The translations under genes were made by a program, and so were the position numbers. A stretch of 64,000 nt of DNA from JAXGXJ01 sp963816155 (GTDB lineage Bacteria; Actinomycetota; Thermoleophilia; RBG-16-64-13). This document shows, one piece after another, positions 1 to 7,256 of the stretch. The stretch lies in the NCBI GenBank assembly GCA_963816155.1, contig CAWFJE010000001.1, positions 62,001 to 126,000 of the forward strand, written 5' to 3'. Under the pieces are notes generated by a model. That model did no database searches, was not told where the DNA came from, and saw nothing but the letters and a program-made list of their open reading frames with translations. The number at the start of each line of letters is the position of its first letter. The first letter of the stretch is position 1.

Positions 1-1044
1 ACCGAACATCCGCCAGACCGGGTAATCGTTGATGGTCGGAGTGCATTCGGTCACATGCAGCGGAGCGTCCATATGAGTGCAGCGGTGCATGATGCCTTCC
101 CACTGCGTCTGGTACACACCGTCGCGTGCGTGGAACTTGACCACGTCGATATTGACGCTCGGGGTAGAAGGCCACTCGGGCATGAACTGGGCGAAGGTAT
201 GACCCAGGCTGTAGACAGAGAGACCGTTCCGTCCCGGCTTGCTGCCGGCTTCGAGCCGGGCGCTGCCGGTGGGATCGAAGATCGCGACCACGCGGACGGG
301 GCACGCCTCGCCGTGCTCGAACTTCCAGGGGATGGCCGCCAGGGTGGCGCGACGGCCCTTGATCGAGTCCACGTCGCCACCGATCTGCTTGATGATGGGC
401 ATGCCCGCACCGGTCAGGGTCCGGGCGGCGATGTTCAACTCGGGGAAATCCGCTTTGGCATCTCCGCCGGTGGCCTTGGTGTATTCGGCAGCCAGACGTT
501 TCATCTGCGGGCCGCCGCGCTGGGGACCCATATGAGTGGCCAGCGGACAGTCGATAAAGGGGGTGTCGACGGCGACCATCTTCGCGCCTGCCTGGACGAG
601 ATACTCAGCGGCGTCTTTGGTCAGTCCCGGCGCTTCACCGAAGTACTCGAGGCCGTCGGAGTATTTCTGGTTCCATCCGGTCACGATCACTACGATGTCG
701 CCCGCCTCGATGGCCGGCGTGGCGGCTTTGATGTCCGCGGCGGTGACCTTCTCCCAGTTCTTCTTGGGGATGTCGAGGACCACGCCATTGCCGAAGAACG
801 TGGTGGGATCGATGGCGGCGAGGTCGGCACCTTTCTGGATGTAGGCGAGAGGAGCATTCATGTGCGTGCCCGTGTTCATCACCGTGGTGATGCGCCAAGC
901 CAAGACGCCGTGCTGAGCGTGCTTGACCCCACGGACCATACGCACGTCGGGATCGCCCGGATACGAGGGCACCCCGTGATCCCACACGTGGCTCAGTTCA
1001 ACGAACTGTAGCCCGGAGAAGGGGTCGGTGACGACATTTGTCAT
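1..1044 (-). CDS. Tandem-domain cyclase family protein (partial at window edge)
   Basis: Metal-dependent hydrolase of the cyclase/kynurenine-formamidase fold (PF04199 type). The 348 visible codons run off the left edge of the window. The ATG at 1044 follows an AAGGAG ribosome binding site. The sequence reads as two cyclase units in tandem. Unit 1 has a degenerate metal motif around residues 61-66 (HMNAPL, with Asp replaced by Asn and no second His). Unit 2 has the complete motif HMDAPLH around residues 324-330, so it is the likely catalytic unit. Known family members hydrolyse N-formylkynurenine or open cyclic ketones and amides; the substrate here is not determined. The gene lies downstream of an alcohol dehydrogenase on the same strand but behind a terminator, so it probably has its own promoter. 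Confidence 0.8.
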   Translation of the reverse strand, partial: MTNVVTDPFSGLQFVELSHVWDHGVPSYPGDPDVRMVRGVKHAQHGVLAWRITTVMNTGTHMNAPLAYIQKGADLAAIDPTTFFGNGVVLDIPKKNWEKVTAADIKAATPAIEAGDIVVIVTGWNQKYSDGLEYFGEAPGLTKDAAEYLVQAGAKMVAVDTPFIDCPLATHMGPQRGGPQMKRLAAEYTKATGGDAKADFPELNIAARTLTGAGMPIIKQIGGDVDSIKGRRATLAAIPWKFEHGEACPVRVVAIFDPTGSARLEAGSKPGRNGLSVYSLGHTFAQFMPEWPSTPSVNIDVVKFHARDGVYQTQWEGIMHRCTHMDAPLHVTECTPTINDYPVWRMFG

Positions 1045-1199
1045 ATCAGCTTTCTCCTTATTCGGTCGGCGGTCTCTAGTCGGATGGACCTCTATGCGAC
1101 GGCGAACAGGCCGGTGGGAGGAACGGTCATCCGCCGCACTCGGTTCCCATGTGGGTTTGCTTGAGGCAGGGGATGGGCATCCTGTGCCGGCACCTTAAT

Positions 1200-1213
1200 G
1201 GTATAACTATACC
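1200..1213 (-). promoter_or_regulatory. A+T-rich dyad, candidate operator/-10 region of the cyclase gene
   Basis: GGTATA-AC-TATACC is a 6-bp inverted repeat with a 2-base centre, in an otherwise GC-rich intergenic region about 155 bases upstream of the cyclase start. On the minus strand it also offers a TATAGT-like -10 hexamer. A role as regulator site or promoter is inferred from position only. Confidence 0.4.
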
Positions 1214-1296
1214 AGATACTGGAAGAGGCGCAAGGGTCCGGGGCGCGGTCGAAGGGGCCGCGGTCGAAAGCCCTCTGTGGTCGACTCCCGGATGAC

Positions 1297-1332
1297 GACG
1301 AGGCCGTCGCCGATACCGGCGACGGCCTCGTC
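1297..1332 (-). terminator. Hairpin terminator after alcohol dehydrogenase
   Basis: A perfect 15-bp stem (GACGAGGCCGTCGCC and its complement) with a six-base loop begins about 25 bases past the alcohol dehydrogenase stop codon. There is no strong U-tract, which is common in high-GC actinobacterial terminators. Confidence 0.7.
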
Positions 1333-1356
1333 CCAGATCACAGGTGGAGTCTACCG

Positions 1357-2451
1357 TCAGCCCATCAGCAGCACAGGTTTGATGGCGGTACCGTCGTGAG
1401 TGGCCTTGACGGCTTCGTTGATGTCGGCGAAGGCGAATGTCGTGACCAGTCTGTCGAGAGGGAAGCGTCCCTGCTTGTACCACTCGATCATCTTAGGCAG
1501 GAAGGTGCGCGGCACCGCTGATCCGGCCATGATGAACTGCACGCGGATGCCCTTGGAAAGGAGAGCATGTGGGCCACCACCCAACGTCTCGGCCTCCGGA
1601 GCAGCGACCACCCCGAACACCCCTCCCCCTTTGAGCACGCTGGCGGCGGTGACCCACGAAGTCACCGCTCCCGAACTGTCCAGAGCGTGGGAGATACCCC
1701 GAGGAGCGATCTCGTTGATGCGGGCCACAACATCATCGGTCTTGGCGTTCACCGTATGGGTGGCTCCCAACTCCAGAGCCAGCTCGAGCCGCTTGGGATT
1801 GCGGGCCACGGCGATGATCGGGTAGGCACCGGCAAGGTGAGCTGCCATGACCGCGGCCTGGCCCACTCCCCCCACCCCCAGGGATAGGAAGCTGTCCTTG
1901 GGTCCCACCGCCAACTCGTTGACCACTGAACCGGCCCCTGTCATGGCGCCGCAGGGCAGAGCCGCCAGTATCTCCCAGGGAGTGTCGTCGTCGACCTTGA
2001 CGAGCTGCTCCTCTCGAGCGATGGCGTAGGTGGCGAAAGAGGACTGCTGGAAGTAGCAGGCAGAGATCTCTTCGCCGCCGAGTTTGATGGTCCTAGAGCC
2101 GTCCAGGCGACATCCACCGAACAGCATGGGGAACTGGGTCTCGCAGATGTACCGCTTCCCCTCCAGACAGTTGTTGCACACGCCGCAGGCCGGCCAAGAG
2201 ATGATCACCCGGTCGCCCGGTTCGACGCCCCGCACTCCCGGGCCCACCTCGTCGACAACCCCGGCGCCTTCATGACCGACCACGGCCGGCATGGGCAGGA
2301 AGTGCTGCATGTTCAGGTCGGTATGGCACAGACCTGACGCCTCGATCTTGACGTAGACCTCACCCGGCTGGAGGTCTCCCAGCTCGACCTCCTCGAGCGA
2401 GAACGGGCCCTCGGGCTCGCGTACGACGGCTGCGATAGCTTTCTTGCTCAC
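1357..2451 (-). CDS. Zinc-dependent alcohol dehydrogenase (MDR superfamily)
   Basis: 364-residue medium-chain dehydrogenase that should oxidise an alcohol with NAD(P), or reduce the aldehyde. It has the catalytic zinc motif GLCHTD near residue 41, the GHEGAGVV motif near residue 64, and four closely spaced Cys of the structural zinc site (residues about 88-103, CGVCNNC...C). A GVGGVG dinucleotide-binding turn lies near residue 190. It resembles aryl/benzyl alcohol dehydrogenases more than short-chain ethanol enzymes, but specificity cannot be read from sequence. It is transcribed after the MoaD-like gene, with a 57-base gap, and faces a divergent LysR regulator that may control the pair. Confidence 0.88.
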   Translation of the reverse strand: MSKKAIAAVVREPEGPFSLEEVELGDLQPGEVYVKIEASGLCHTDLNMQHFLPMPAVVGHEGAGVVDEVGPGVRGVEPGDRVIISWPACGVCNNCLEGKRYICETQFPMLFGGCRLDGSRTIKLGGEEISACYFQQSSFATYAIAREEQLVKVDDDTPWEILAALPCGAMTGAGSVVNELAVGPKDSFLSLGVGGVGQAAVMAAHLAGAYPIIAVARNPKRLELALELGATHTVNAKTDDVVARINEIAPRGISHALDSSGAVTSWVTAASVLKGGGVFGVVAAPEAETLGGGPHALLSKGIRVQFIMAGSAVPRTFLPKMIEWYKQGRFPLDRLVTTFAFADINEAVKATHDGTAIKPVLLMG

Positions 2452-2508
2452 CTCATCCTCCTTGAGTCATTGCGACGACCGGCTTCTGCCTTGGCGCACG
2501 CGCGCCCA

Positions 2509-2823
2509 TCAACCTCCCGCCATGAGAGCGAAGACGATGATCTCTTCTCCGTCGGATAGGGCGGCCTCGTCGTCGCCCTCCGACTGCCCCCGCGCCATCG
2601 TCACGCGGGAAGTGAAGCACTGCCTCTCCCGATCCCAGGCCCAGTCCGCCAGCTTGTCCTCTACCTCGGGCACCAACACATCCTGCAGGTCCGCCAGCTG
2701 AGTCCCGCGCGGCAGATCAAGCTCCAAGCGCCGTGTGCCCATCTGGTCCCGCAGAAGACCCAGGAAGGTCACCGAGATGTGCACGTGCTTGTCAGTCACC
2801 AAAGCGACTCGGTCCCTCCACAT
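2509..2823 (-). CDS. MoaD/ThiS-family sulfur carrier protein
   Basis: Small ubiquitin-like protein of at most 104 residues. Its C-terminus is MAGG, the di-glycine tail that is adenylated and thiocarboxylated in MoaD and ThiS. A hydrophobic strand (HISVTFLGLLRD) opens the fold and acidic residues precede the tail. In anaerobes such lone MoaD-like proteins often accompany tungsten or molybdenum aldehyde oxidoreductases; one is encoded 11 kb away at 13.7-15.6 kb. The ATG at 2823 lacks a clear ribosome binding site. A GTG at codon 9, downstream of a GGAGG, is an alternative start and leaves the fold intact. No partner E1 enzyme is adjacent. Confidence 0.75.
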   Translation of the reverse strand: MWRDRVALVTDKHVHISVTFLGLLRDQMGTRRLELDLPRGTQLADLQDVLVPEVEDKLADWAWDRERQCFTSRVTMARGQSEGDDEAALSDGEEIIVFALMAGG

Positions 2824-2939
2824 CGACGACGTTCGGCGGTCCCGGTCCTCTGGGGCGCCCCGAGCATGCGGCTCCTCACAGTGTACCGTGCCTGCCGCCC
2901 CTGAATGATATCCGGTCCCTCACGTGGGGCGCCCGCGCT

Positions 2940-2958
2940 GTGAGCAGCGTCGCCTCAC
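2940..2958. promoter_or_regulatory. Dyad in LysR divergent promoter, candidate LysR box
   Basis: GTGAG and CTCAC flank nine bases in the 214-base gap between the MoaD-like gene and the divergent lysR gene. Size and placement fit the T-N11-A type site bound by LysR-family autoregulators. It is followed directly by TATAGC. Confidence 0.4.
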
Positions 2959-3000
2959 TATAGCCCCAGCATGCACGGTCCCGAGGCGGCCTTCCGGGCT

Positions 3001-3028
3001 TTGCATGAGCGCCTCTTCCCATTACAAT
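3001..3028 (+). promoter_or_regulatory. Sigma-70-type promoter of lysR gene
   Basis: TTGCAT (3001-3006) and TACAAT (3023-3028) are separated by 16 bases, and the ATG begins ten bases after the -10 hexamer. Transcription would therefore start within a few bases of the start codon, giving a nearly leaderless mRNA. This matches the absence of a Shine-Dalgarno sequence before the ATG. Confidence 0.55.
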
Positions 3029-3037
3029 TATGCATTG

Positions 3038-4006
3038 ATGGAACTGGACCAACTCAGATCGTTCCTTGCAGTGGCCCAAGTGAGGAGCTTCACGCGCGCA
3101 GCCAACCTGGTCCACCTGTCCCAACCCGCCATCAGTCGTCAGATAGCCCGGTTGGAGAAGGAGTTGGGCGTCCCCCTCTTCGAACGCTACGGACGACGCG
3201 TGGAGACGACTCCGGACGGGAAACTCCTGCTGCCGCTGGCCAAGACCATCGTGGCCAGAGCCGACGACGCCGTCCGTCTGATCAAGGAACACGCCGGCAT
3301 GACGGTGAGCCGCGTGAGCTTGGGCTCCACGGGGACGGTCTTCGCACATCTGCTTTCCCCCATCCTCGCGCCCTTCATCAAAGCCTACCCCCGCGTCCAG
3401 CTGGATCTGGTGGAGATGGAAGACGCTCTCCTGGAGGACGCGGTCCTGAACGGAGAGCTCGACTGCGCGGTCATCACGGCATGGGGCTCCACACGCGCTG
3501 CGGTCGTCCATCTTCTGTGCGAGGACATCTACGTCGTTGTCCCGGCGAACCACCGGCTCGTCTCCCATCCCGTCGTTGCTCTGCGTGACTTGGCGGAGGA
3601 ATCCATACTGCTGCCGGGCTACTCGCTCAACATGTCGAATCTGCTCACTGACGCCTGCCGTCAGGCCGGCTTCGAACCTCGAGTCCGCTATCGTGCCAAC
3701 TACCCCGAGCTGGCCAAGGCGCTGATGCGCGAGGGGTTGGGTGTGGCCCTCATGCCCCGCACGTTCTTGACCCCCATCACGCTGGAGGAGTTGGTGGTCA
3801 TCCCCCTGGAAGAGAAGCTGACCAGAGATCTCAACCTCGTCTACTCGCGCGAGCACCCGTTGTCGGCGGCCGCCCGCGCCCTCCTCTCGCACGTGCGCGA
3901 AAGCATACGCGACGGCGCAGCTCTGAAGACGGAACTCCCCCTCGGTGTCACGCCCGGGGGCACCACCGTCGTCGACCGGGGCACGACGGCTGAGGGAAGG
4001 AAATAG
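3038..4006 (+). CDS. LysR family transcriptional regulator
   Basis: 322-residue regulator with the typical winged helix-turn-helix in the first 60 residues (MELDQLRSFLAV, then AANLVHLSQPAISRQIARLE). A periplasmic-binding-fold effector domain spans about residues 90-290. The ATG at 3038 was preferred over upstream in-frame starts because LysR proteins begin exactly at this helix and a promoter lies just upstream. It is divergent from the MoaD-like/alcohol dehydrogenase genes and probably regulates them and itself in response to a small metabolite. The last 25 residues are polar and likely disordered. Confidence 0.9.
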   Translation: MELDQLRSFLAVAQVRSFTRAANLVHLSQPAISRQIARLEKELGVPLFERYGRRVETTPDGKLLLPLAKTIVARADDAVRLIKEHAGMTVSRVSLGSTGTVFAHLLSPILAPFIKAYPRVQLDLVEMEDALLEDAVLNGELDCAVITAWGSTRAAVVHLLCEDIYVVVPANHRLVSHPVVALRDLAEESILLPGYSLNMSNLLTDACRQAGFEPRVRYRANYPELAKALMREGLGVALMPRTFLTPITLEELVVIPLEEKLTRDLNLVYSREHPLSAAARALLSHVRESIRDGAALKTELPLGVTPGGTTVVDRGTTAEGRK

Positions 4007-4029
4007 GAGCAGCAGAAAGGTATCCGCTC

Positions 4030-4233
4030 GTGGAGTGCAAGAAGGACGTGAATCTCTCCCGATGCAACTGCAGCTACGCAGGCTGTTCGCGCCAAGGCGT
4101 CTGCTGCGACTGCCTCGCCTATCACCTGAAGAGCCGGGAATTGCCCGCGTGCGTCTTCCCCGCGGAGGCCGAGCGGACGTATGACCGGTCCTTCGCCCAC
4201 TTCGTCCGTTTGGTGGAGGAAGGTAAGATCTAG
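4030..4233 (+). CDS. DUF6485 family small Cys-rich protein
   Basis: 67-residue protein with seven cysteines in its first 41 residues (C3, C12, C14, C19, C24, C25 and C27), plus another near residue 42. The arrangement CNCSYAGCSRQGVCCDC is characteristic of the DUF6485 family of anaerobic bacteria. A metal- or Fe-S-binding role is plausible but not shown. The start is GTG at 4030 with AAAGG ten bases upstream. It follows lysR by 23 bases, so it may be cotranscribed. The stop codon abuts an 89-base inverted-repeat element. Confidence 0.75.
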   Translation: MECKKDVNLSRCNCSYAGCSRQGVCCDCLAYHLKSRELPACVFPAEAERTYDRSFAHFVRLVEEGKI

Positions 4234-4234
4234 G

Positions 4235-4323
4235 AGGCTGCTGAACAATGACGCTTAGCCGCATGGAGGCGCCGGCCACGGGTGGTGCGTCCAGGTGGCC
4301 AAGGCTTCGCTTTTCAGCAGCCT
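4235..4323. repeat. MITE-like element with 11-bp terminal inverted repeats
   Basis: AGGCTGCTGAA at 4235-4245 is matched by a perfect inverted copy, TTCAGCAGCCT, at 4313-4323, enclosing 67 bases. An inner inverted repeat (GGCCAC / GTGGCC) sits in the middle. Terminal repeats of the form GGCTG(C/T)TGAA are seen at the ends of several insertion sequence families, so this may be a non-autonomous remnant. No target-site duplication is obvious. A long imperfect hairpin acting as a terminator for the DUF6485 gene is the alternative. Confidence 0.45.
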
Positions 4324-4363
4324 GTCAGCGATGTCAGCCCAACAGCCGTAGGAGGAAGAACCC

Positions 4364-4639
4364 TTGAGTGGAGAGAGTCATTTCACGGCAGAAGAGGCAG
4401 CCGAAATAGGTCACCGGTTGGGGATCGACTGGAAGGCCTTTGACGTCGACGAGTTCCGGCGCGGCTTGGATGTGGAACTGGAGCACGGGCTTGTCGACCC
4501 AGGCACGAACGTCACCGGAAACGATCCTCTTACGACGGGCAAGATCGCTCTGGCCCATCTGAACGAGTTCCCCGACTACTACGACCGCCTCCACGCGATG
4601 GAAGAAGAGGCTGAGGCGTATTGGAAGGGCAGGACCTAG
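4364..4639 (+). CDS. DUF5661 family protein
   Basis: 91-residue protein recognised as DUF5661 by its run of conserved patches: FTAEEAAEIG, WKAFDVDEFRRG, DVELEHG near the middle, and TGKIALAHLNEFPDYY near the end. The function of the family is unknown. The start is TTG at 4364, five bases after a strong GGAGGAA site. The gene is convergent with the zinc-ribbon end of the beta-propeller gene, leaving only two bases between them. Confidence 0.8.
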   Translation: MSGESHFTAEEAAEIGHRLGIDWKAFDVDEFRRGLDVELEHGLVDPGTNVTGNDPLTTGKIALAHLNEFPDYYDRLHAMEEEAEAYWKGRT

Positions 4640-4641
4640 CC

Positions 4642-5298
4642 TTACAGCTGTCTGCCGCAGCCAGGGCAGAATCTGTCTGCGCCATCCAGAGGGTGACCGC
4701 ACTGCGAGCAGAATGGGGCCCGTTCCGAGGGGACCGCATCACCCGGGGACGGAACCGCTGCTCCCGCCGCGGCCCCGGGCGGAACTGCGTTACCCGTCTC
4801 GGTATCCGCAGGGGAATCTGCTCCCCGCCGTCCCCGACTCAGGAGTACGATCAGCGCGGCCAGCGCACCCACGACAGCCACTCCGAGAACCACGATGAGG
4901 GTGATCCAGCCCGCAGACAAGGCCGAAGCCTGCGCCGACACCTCCTCACCCTCGGCCGAGTGGCTCCCGTCCGCATTCCCGGCTACGGCTGCACCGTTGT
5001 CGTTCGCCTCGGAGACGGTCGCTCCCTCGTCGCCGCTCGTAACGTCCGCCGCGGTGGTGCTCGAACCTTCGCCCGCACTCTCGGAGTCGCCCGTAGCGCC
5101 TACGGCCAATCCCAGCGCCTCGAGACACTCCGCAGACCACCAGAAGGGCCGCACCGCCACGCCCGAGGTGCTCACGATGTCTTCGCCCACGTCACCCAAG
5201 ACCACGTCGGCCACGGTGTCGATGACCACGGCGTGCCGGATGGGACCCCCCGTCAGATAGGCCTTCTTGCCATCCGACCGGACGGCAATCTCACGTGG
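4642..5298 (-). CDS. C-terminal part of beta-propeller protein: last blade, TM helix, zinc ribbon
   Basis: Same reading frame as the propeller gene upstream, separated from it only by a TGA codon at 5299-5301. The first codons after the TGA continue a propeller blade (PREIAVRSDGKKAYLTGG, then HAVVIDT), so this is not an independent protein. A Ser/Gly/Ala-rich linker, one transmembrane helix (WITLIVVLGVAVVGALAALI) and a C-terminal zinc ribbon with two CxxC pairs (FCSQCG and FCPGCG) follow. The first possible internal start is near 5229, inside the blade. The topology would put the propeller outside and the zinc ribbon in the cytoplasm. It is expressed only if the TGA is read through, or in strains where the codon is intact. 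Confidence 0.65.
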   Translation of the reverse strand, partial: PREIAVRSDGKKAYLTGGPIRHAVVIDTVADVVLGDVGEDIVSTSGVAVRPFWWSAECLEALGLAVGATGDSESAGEGSSTTAADVTSGDEGATVSEANDNGAAVAGNADGSHSAEGEEVSAQASALSAGWITLIVVLGVAVVGALAALIVLLSRGRRGADSPADTETGNAVPPGAAAGAAVPSPGDAVPSERAPFCSQCGHPLDGADRFCPGCGRQL

Positions 5299-5301
5299 TC
5301 A
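5269..5301 (-). other. In-frame TGA with SECIS-like hairpin
   Basis: The TGA codon (5301-5299) splits a continuous beta-propeller frame. Twelve bases after it, GCCGTCC pairs with GGATGGC (one G-U pair) around the tetraloop GGTC. Bacterial selenocysteine insertion elements of the E. coli fdhF type carry a GGUC apical loop at nearly the same distance, but they also have a bulged U that is absent here. The hairpin falls in codons for a common blade motif, so it may be coincidental. Nonsense mutation and sequencing error remain alternatives. Confidence 0.35.
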
Positions 5302-6387
5302 GTAGGCCTCCAACGGTATGCGTTTGACGATCTCCTCACCGGTGGTGTCCACGACGGCGCAGAAGAACTCCTCGGCCGTGGGCACACGGGGCGTGGTCGT
5401 CCCCCCGCTCAAGACGTCCGAGTACCCGTTGTCGGCACTGCAGACCACATAGGCCTTGGCACCGGAGGGCACGAAGCCTATGCCGATAGAATACGAGGGC
5501 TCGGTGCTCACGTCCCAACGATCTTCAAGGGTGAGAGCATCCACCACACGCACGCGCTTTCGGTAGATCTCGCTGAAGAACACCTGCGAGTCATCGGGCT
5601 TGACCGCCAAACCACCCACCAGGGCCGTTGGAATCTCCTGGATGATCGTCCACGTGGCCACGTCGAAGCACAGCAAACGACAATCCTCGCTCTTCTCAAA
5701 TGTCTCGAACCACTCGAAAAAACTGCGTGGAGTAAGCTCGGCGAAGTTGTCGCAGGCGACGTAGGCACGTTCCCCATCGAAGCTGATCGCCACCAGTCCG
5801 CCGAGCACGTCAGGAATCGTGCGAACGACCTTGTTCGTCTGAGTGTCCACCACCTGCAACCCAGCGCTCGACGTGGCCAGCACCAGAGAACCATCGGGTG
5901 TGCACGCCACTCCGCCGGCGCAGGTACGCATGTCCGCGTATGGATAGCCTGCCTCCTGGAAGGCCTTCTTCGTCCAGGCGGTAGGATCGTGCCTCTCTAC
6001 CCCCGGGAGAGCGATCTCCAAGATCTGCTCTTTGCTCTCCGCGTCGAGCACGTGAAGCACGGGCTCATAGGCATCGGTCATGTACACGCGGCTGCCGTCG
6101 GGCGCAACGGCTACCCCCTGCAGGGAGCCGCCCGCGGCGGGCCTCGCCACCAAGCTGTCGGATATGGAGTCGATATAGGCCGCGGCACCGCTGGAGCCGA
6201 ACCGTCCGGCCTGGATCTTGGCCGCGTCGTGGTCCGTCTCCCCCACGTAGGTGAAGGGCTGCAGAGCCAAGCGGCGTTCCCACTCGCCCCGTTCTGTCGC
6301 CGCTACACCGGTCGCGAGACAACCCAGGAGCACCGCAGCCAAACCGAAGCTCAGCACGATGGTCCTGATGCCGTCGCGAGGATTCAT
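5299..6387 (-). CDS. Secreted YVTN/NHL-type beta-propeller protein, N-terminal part
   Basis: 362 residues up to a premature TGA. An N-terminal signal peptide (hydrophobic residues about 9-30, ending near ATGVAATE) directs export. At least four blades follow, with repeated motifs such as VAVAPDGSRVYMT, VACTPDGSLVLAT, AISFDGERAYVA and AVKPDDSQVFFSE. Each is followed by a VVD or VLD strand, as in YVTN/NHL propellers that present a binding surface. The natural protein would be about 581 residues, including the downstream transmembrane and zinc-ribbon segment. Ligand unknown. It stands alone between convergent DUF5661 and a HAD hydrolase gene. Confidence 0.75.
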   Translation of the reverse strand: MNPRDGIRTIVLSFGLAAVLLGCLATGVAATERGEWERRLALQPFTYVGETDHDAAKIQAGRFGSSGAAAYIDSISDSLVARPAAGGSLQGVAVAPDGSRVYMTDAYEPVLHVLDAESKEQILEIALPGVERHDPTAWTKKAFQEAGYPYADMRTCAGGVACTPDGSLVLATSSAGLQVVDTQTNKVVRTIPDVLGGLVAISFDGERAYVACDNFAELTPRSFFEWFETFEKSEDCRLLCFDVATWTIIQEIPTALVGGLAVKPDDSQVFFSEIYRKRVRVVDALTLEDRWDVSTEPSYSIGIGFVPSGAKAYVVCSADNGYSDVLSGGTTTPRVPTAEEFFCAVVDTTGEEIVKRIPLEAY

Positions 6388-6524
6388 GGCTCCCTTCCGC
6401 GGTTCAGTCCCGAACAGTCGGTCCCCGGGCTCTCGGCAGCCCCCATTTGGCTCCTTAATAACACTAGACCACGGTATGACGCGCCGTCAAGAAGCCGACC
6501 TGGCGACCGGGCGACCGTAGACGC

Positions 6525-7205
6525 TCAGCGCATCGCGACTGCCCTGACCGCCTCCGGAGACAGCTCTTCGATCGAGGCCAGAGTCCCATCGACCATAGCA
6601 ATGGTCTCCGCGCCCAGGGGCAGCAAGGGATGAGGGAGCGCGATCACCCTGAGCCCGGCCGCCTTGGCCGCCTGGATGCCGAAGCGCGAGTCCTCCACTG
6701 CCACGCAGCGTTCCGCCTGCACGCCCAGCCTCCGACATGCTTCCAGGTAGACATCGGGAGCCGGCTTTCCACACGGCACTTCGTCCGACGATACCCAGGC
6801 GTTGAAGTACCTGTCCAAGCCCGACCGCTCCAACACGAAGGCGATGACGGGGCGCGGCGAAGAGCTGGCGAGGCCGAGAGGGTAGCAACGCGCCATACGC
6901 TCCACCACACCGGCCGCTCCGGGCAGCAGAGGCAACTGCTTCTCGTAGGCCGCCAGGAGCGCGTCGACCACCCTGGCGATGATCTGATCCTCCTCGAGGG
7001 GAAGCCCGACCACTCGTTTGAGGTAGGCGGCCCACTGCTGCGAGTTGTCACCGCCCGCAAAGGCATCCTGGTCGAAATCGTCCCAGCTCACGTGACAATC
7101 GGCGAAAAGCTCGCCGATGATGCGCTCCCAGATCTCTCCCGAGTCCAGGATCACCCCGTCCATATCGAAGACCACCGCCTGCGCATCATCCACGGACATC
7201 ACCAC
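6525..7205 (-). CDS. HAD family hydrolase, beta-phosphoglucomutase-like
   Basis: 226-residue HAD phosphatase/phosphomutase. Motif I is DMDGVILDS (nucleophile and acid/base Asp pair) near residue 14. Motif II is ASSSPR near residue 113. Motif III Lys occurs in CGKPAPDVYLEA near residue 145. Motif IV is VEDSRFGIQAA near residue 170. A helical cap sits between motifs I and II, as in the beta-phosphoglucomutase subgroup. Substrate is unknown; sugar phosphates are typical. Start is GTG at 7205, with an ATG at 7199 as an alternative. It follows the hydrogenase operon by about 50 bases. Confidence 0.85.
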   Translation of the reverse strand: MVMSVDDAQAVVFDMDGVILDSGEIWERIIGELFADCHVSWDDFDQDAFAGGDNSQQWAAYLKRVVGLPLEEDQIIARVVDALLAAYEKQLPLLPGAAGVVERMARCYPLGLASSSPRPVIAFVLERSGLDRYFNAWVSSDEVPCGKPAPDVYLEACRRLGVQAERCVAVEDSRFGIQAAKAAGLRVIALPHPLLPLGAETIAMVDGTLASIEELSPEAVRAVAMR

Positions 7206-7256
7206 CTACGAGGGCTGAGAAGAAGACGCGTTCCGGGTCGCGGATCCTACTATGAC

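Larger units (their letters stand above)
1045..1356. other. Intergenic region between cyclase and alcohol dehydrogenase
   Basis: This 312-base stretch holds no convincing gene. It contains a strong hairpin terminator for the upstream alcohol dehydrogenase and an A+T-rich dyad that probably belongs to the cyclase promoter. A short direct repeat of GCGGTCGAA lies around 1240-1267. The other open frames here are short and uncharacteristic. Confidence 0.6.

Noticed and set aside
4621..6633. 670-codon plus-strand frame over the beta-propeller gene
   Set aside because: No domain, no ribosome binding site and Arg/His-rich composition; the opposite strand carries a signal peptide and propeller repeats.
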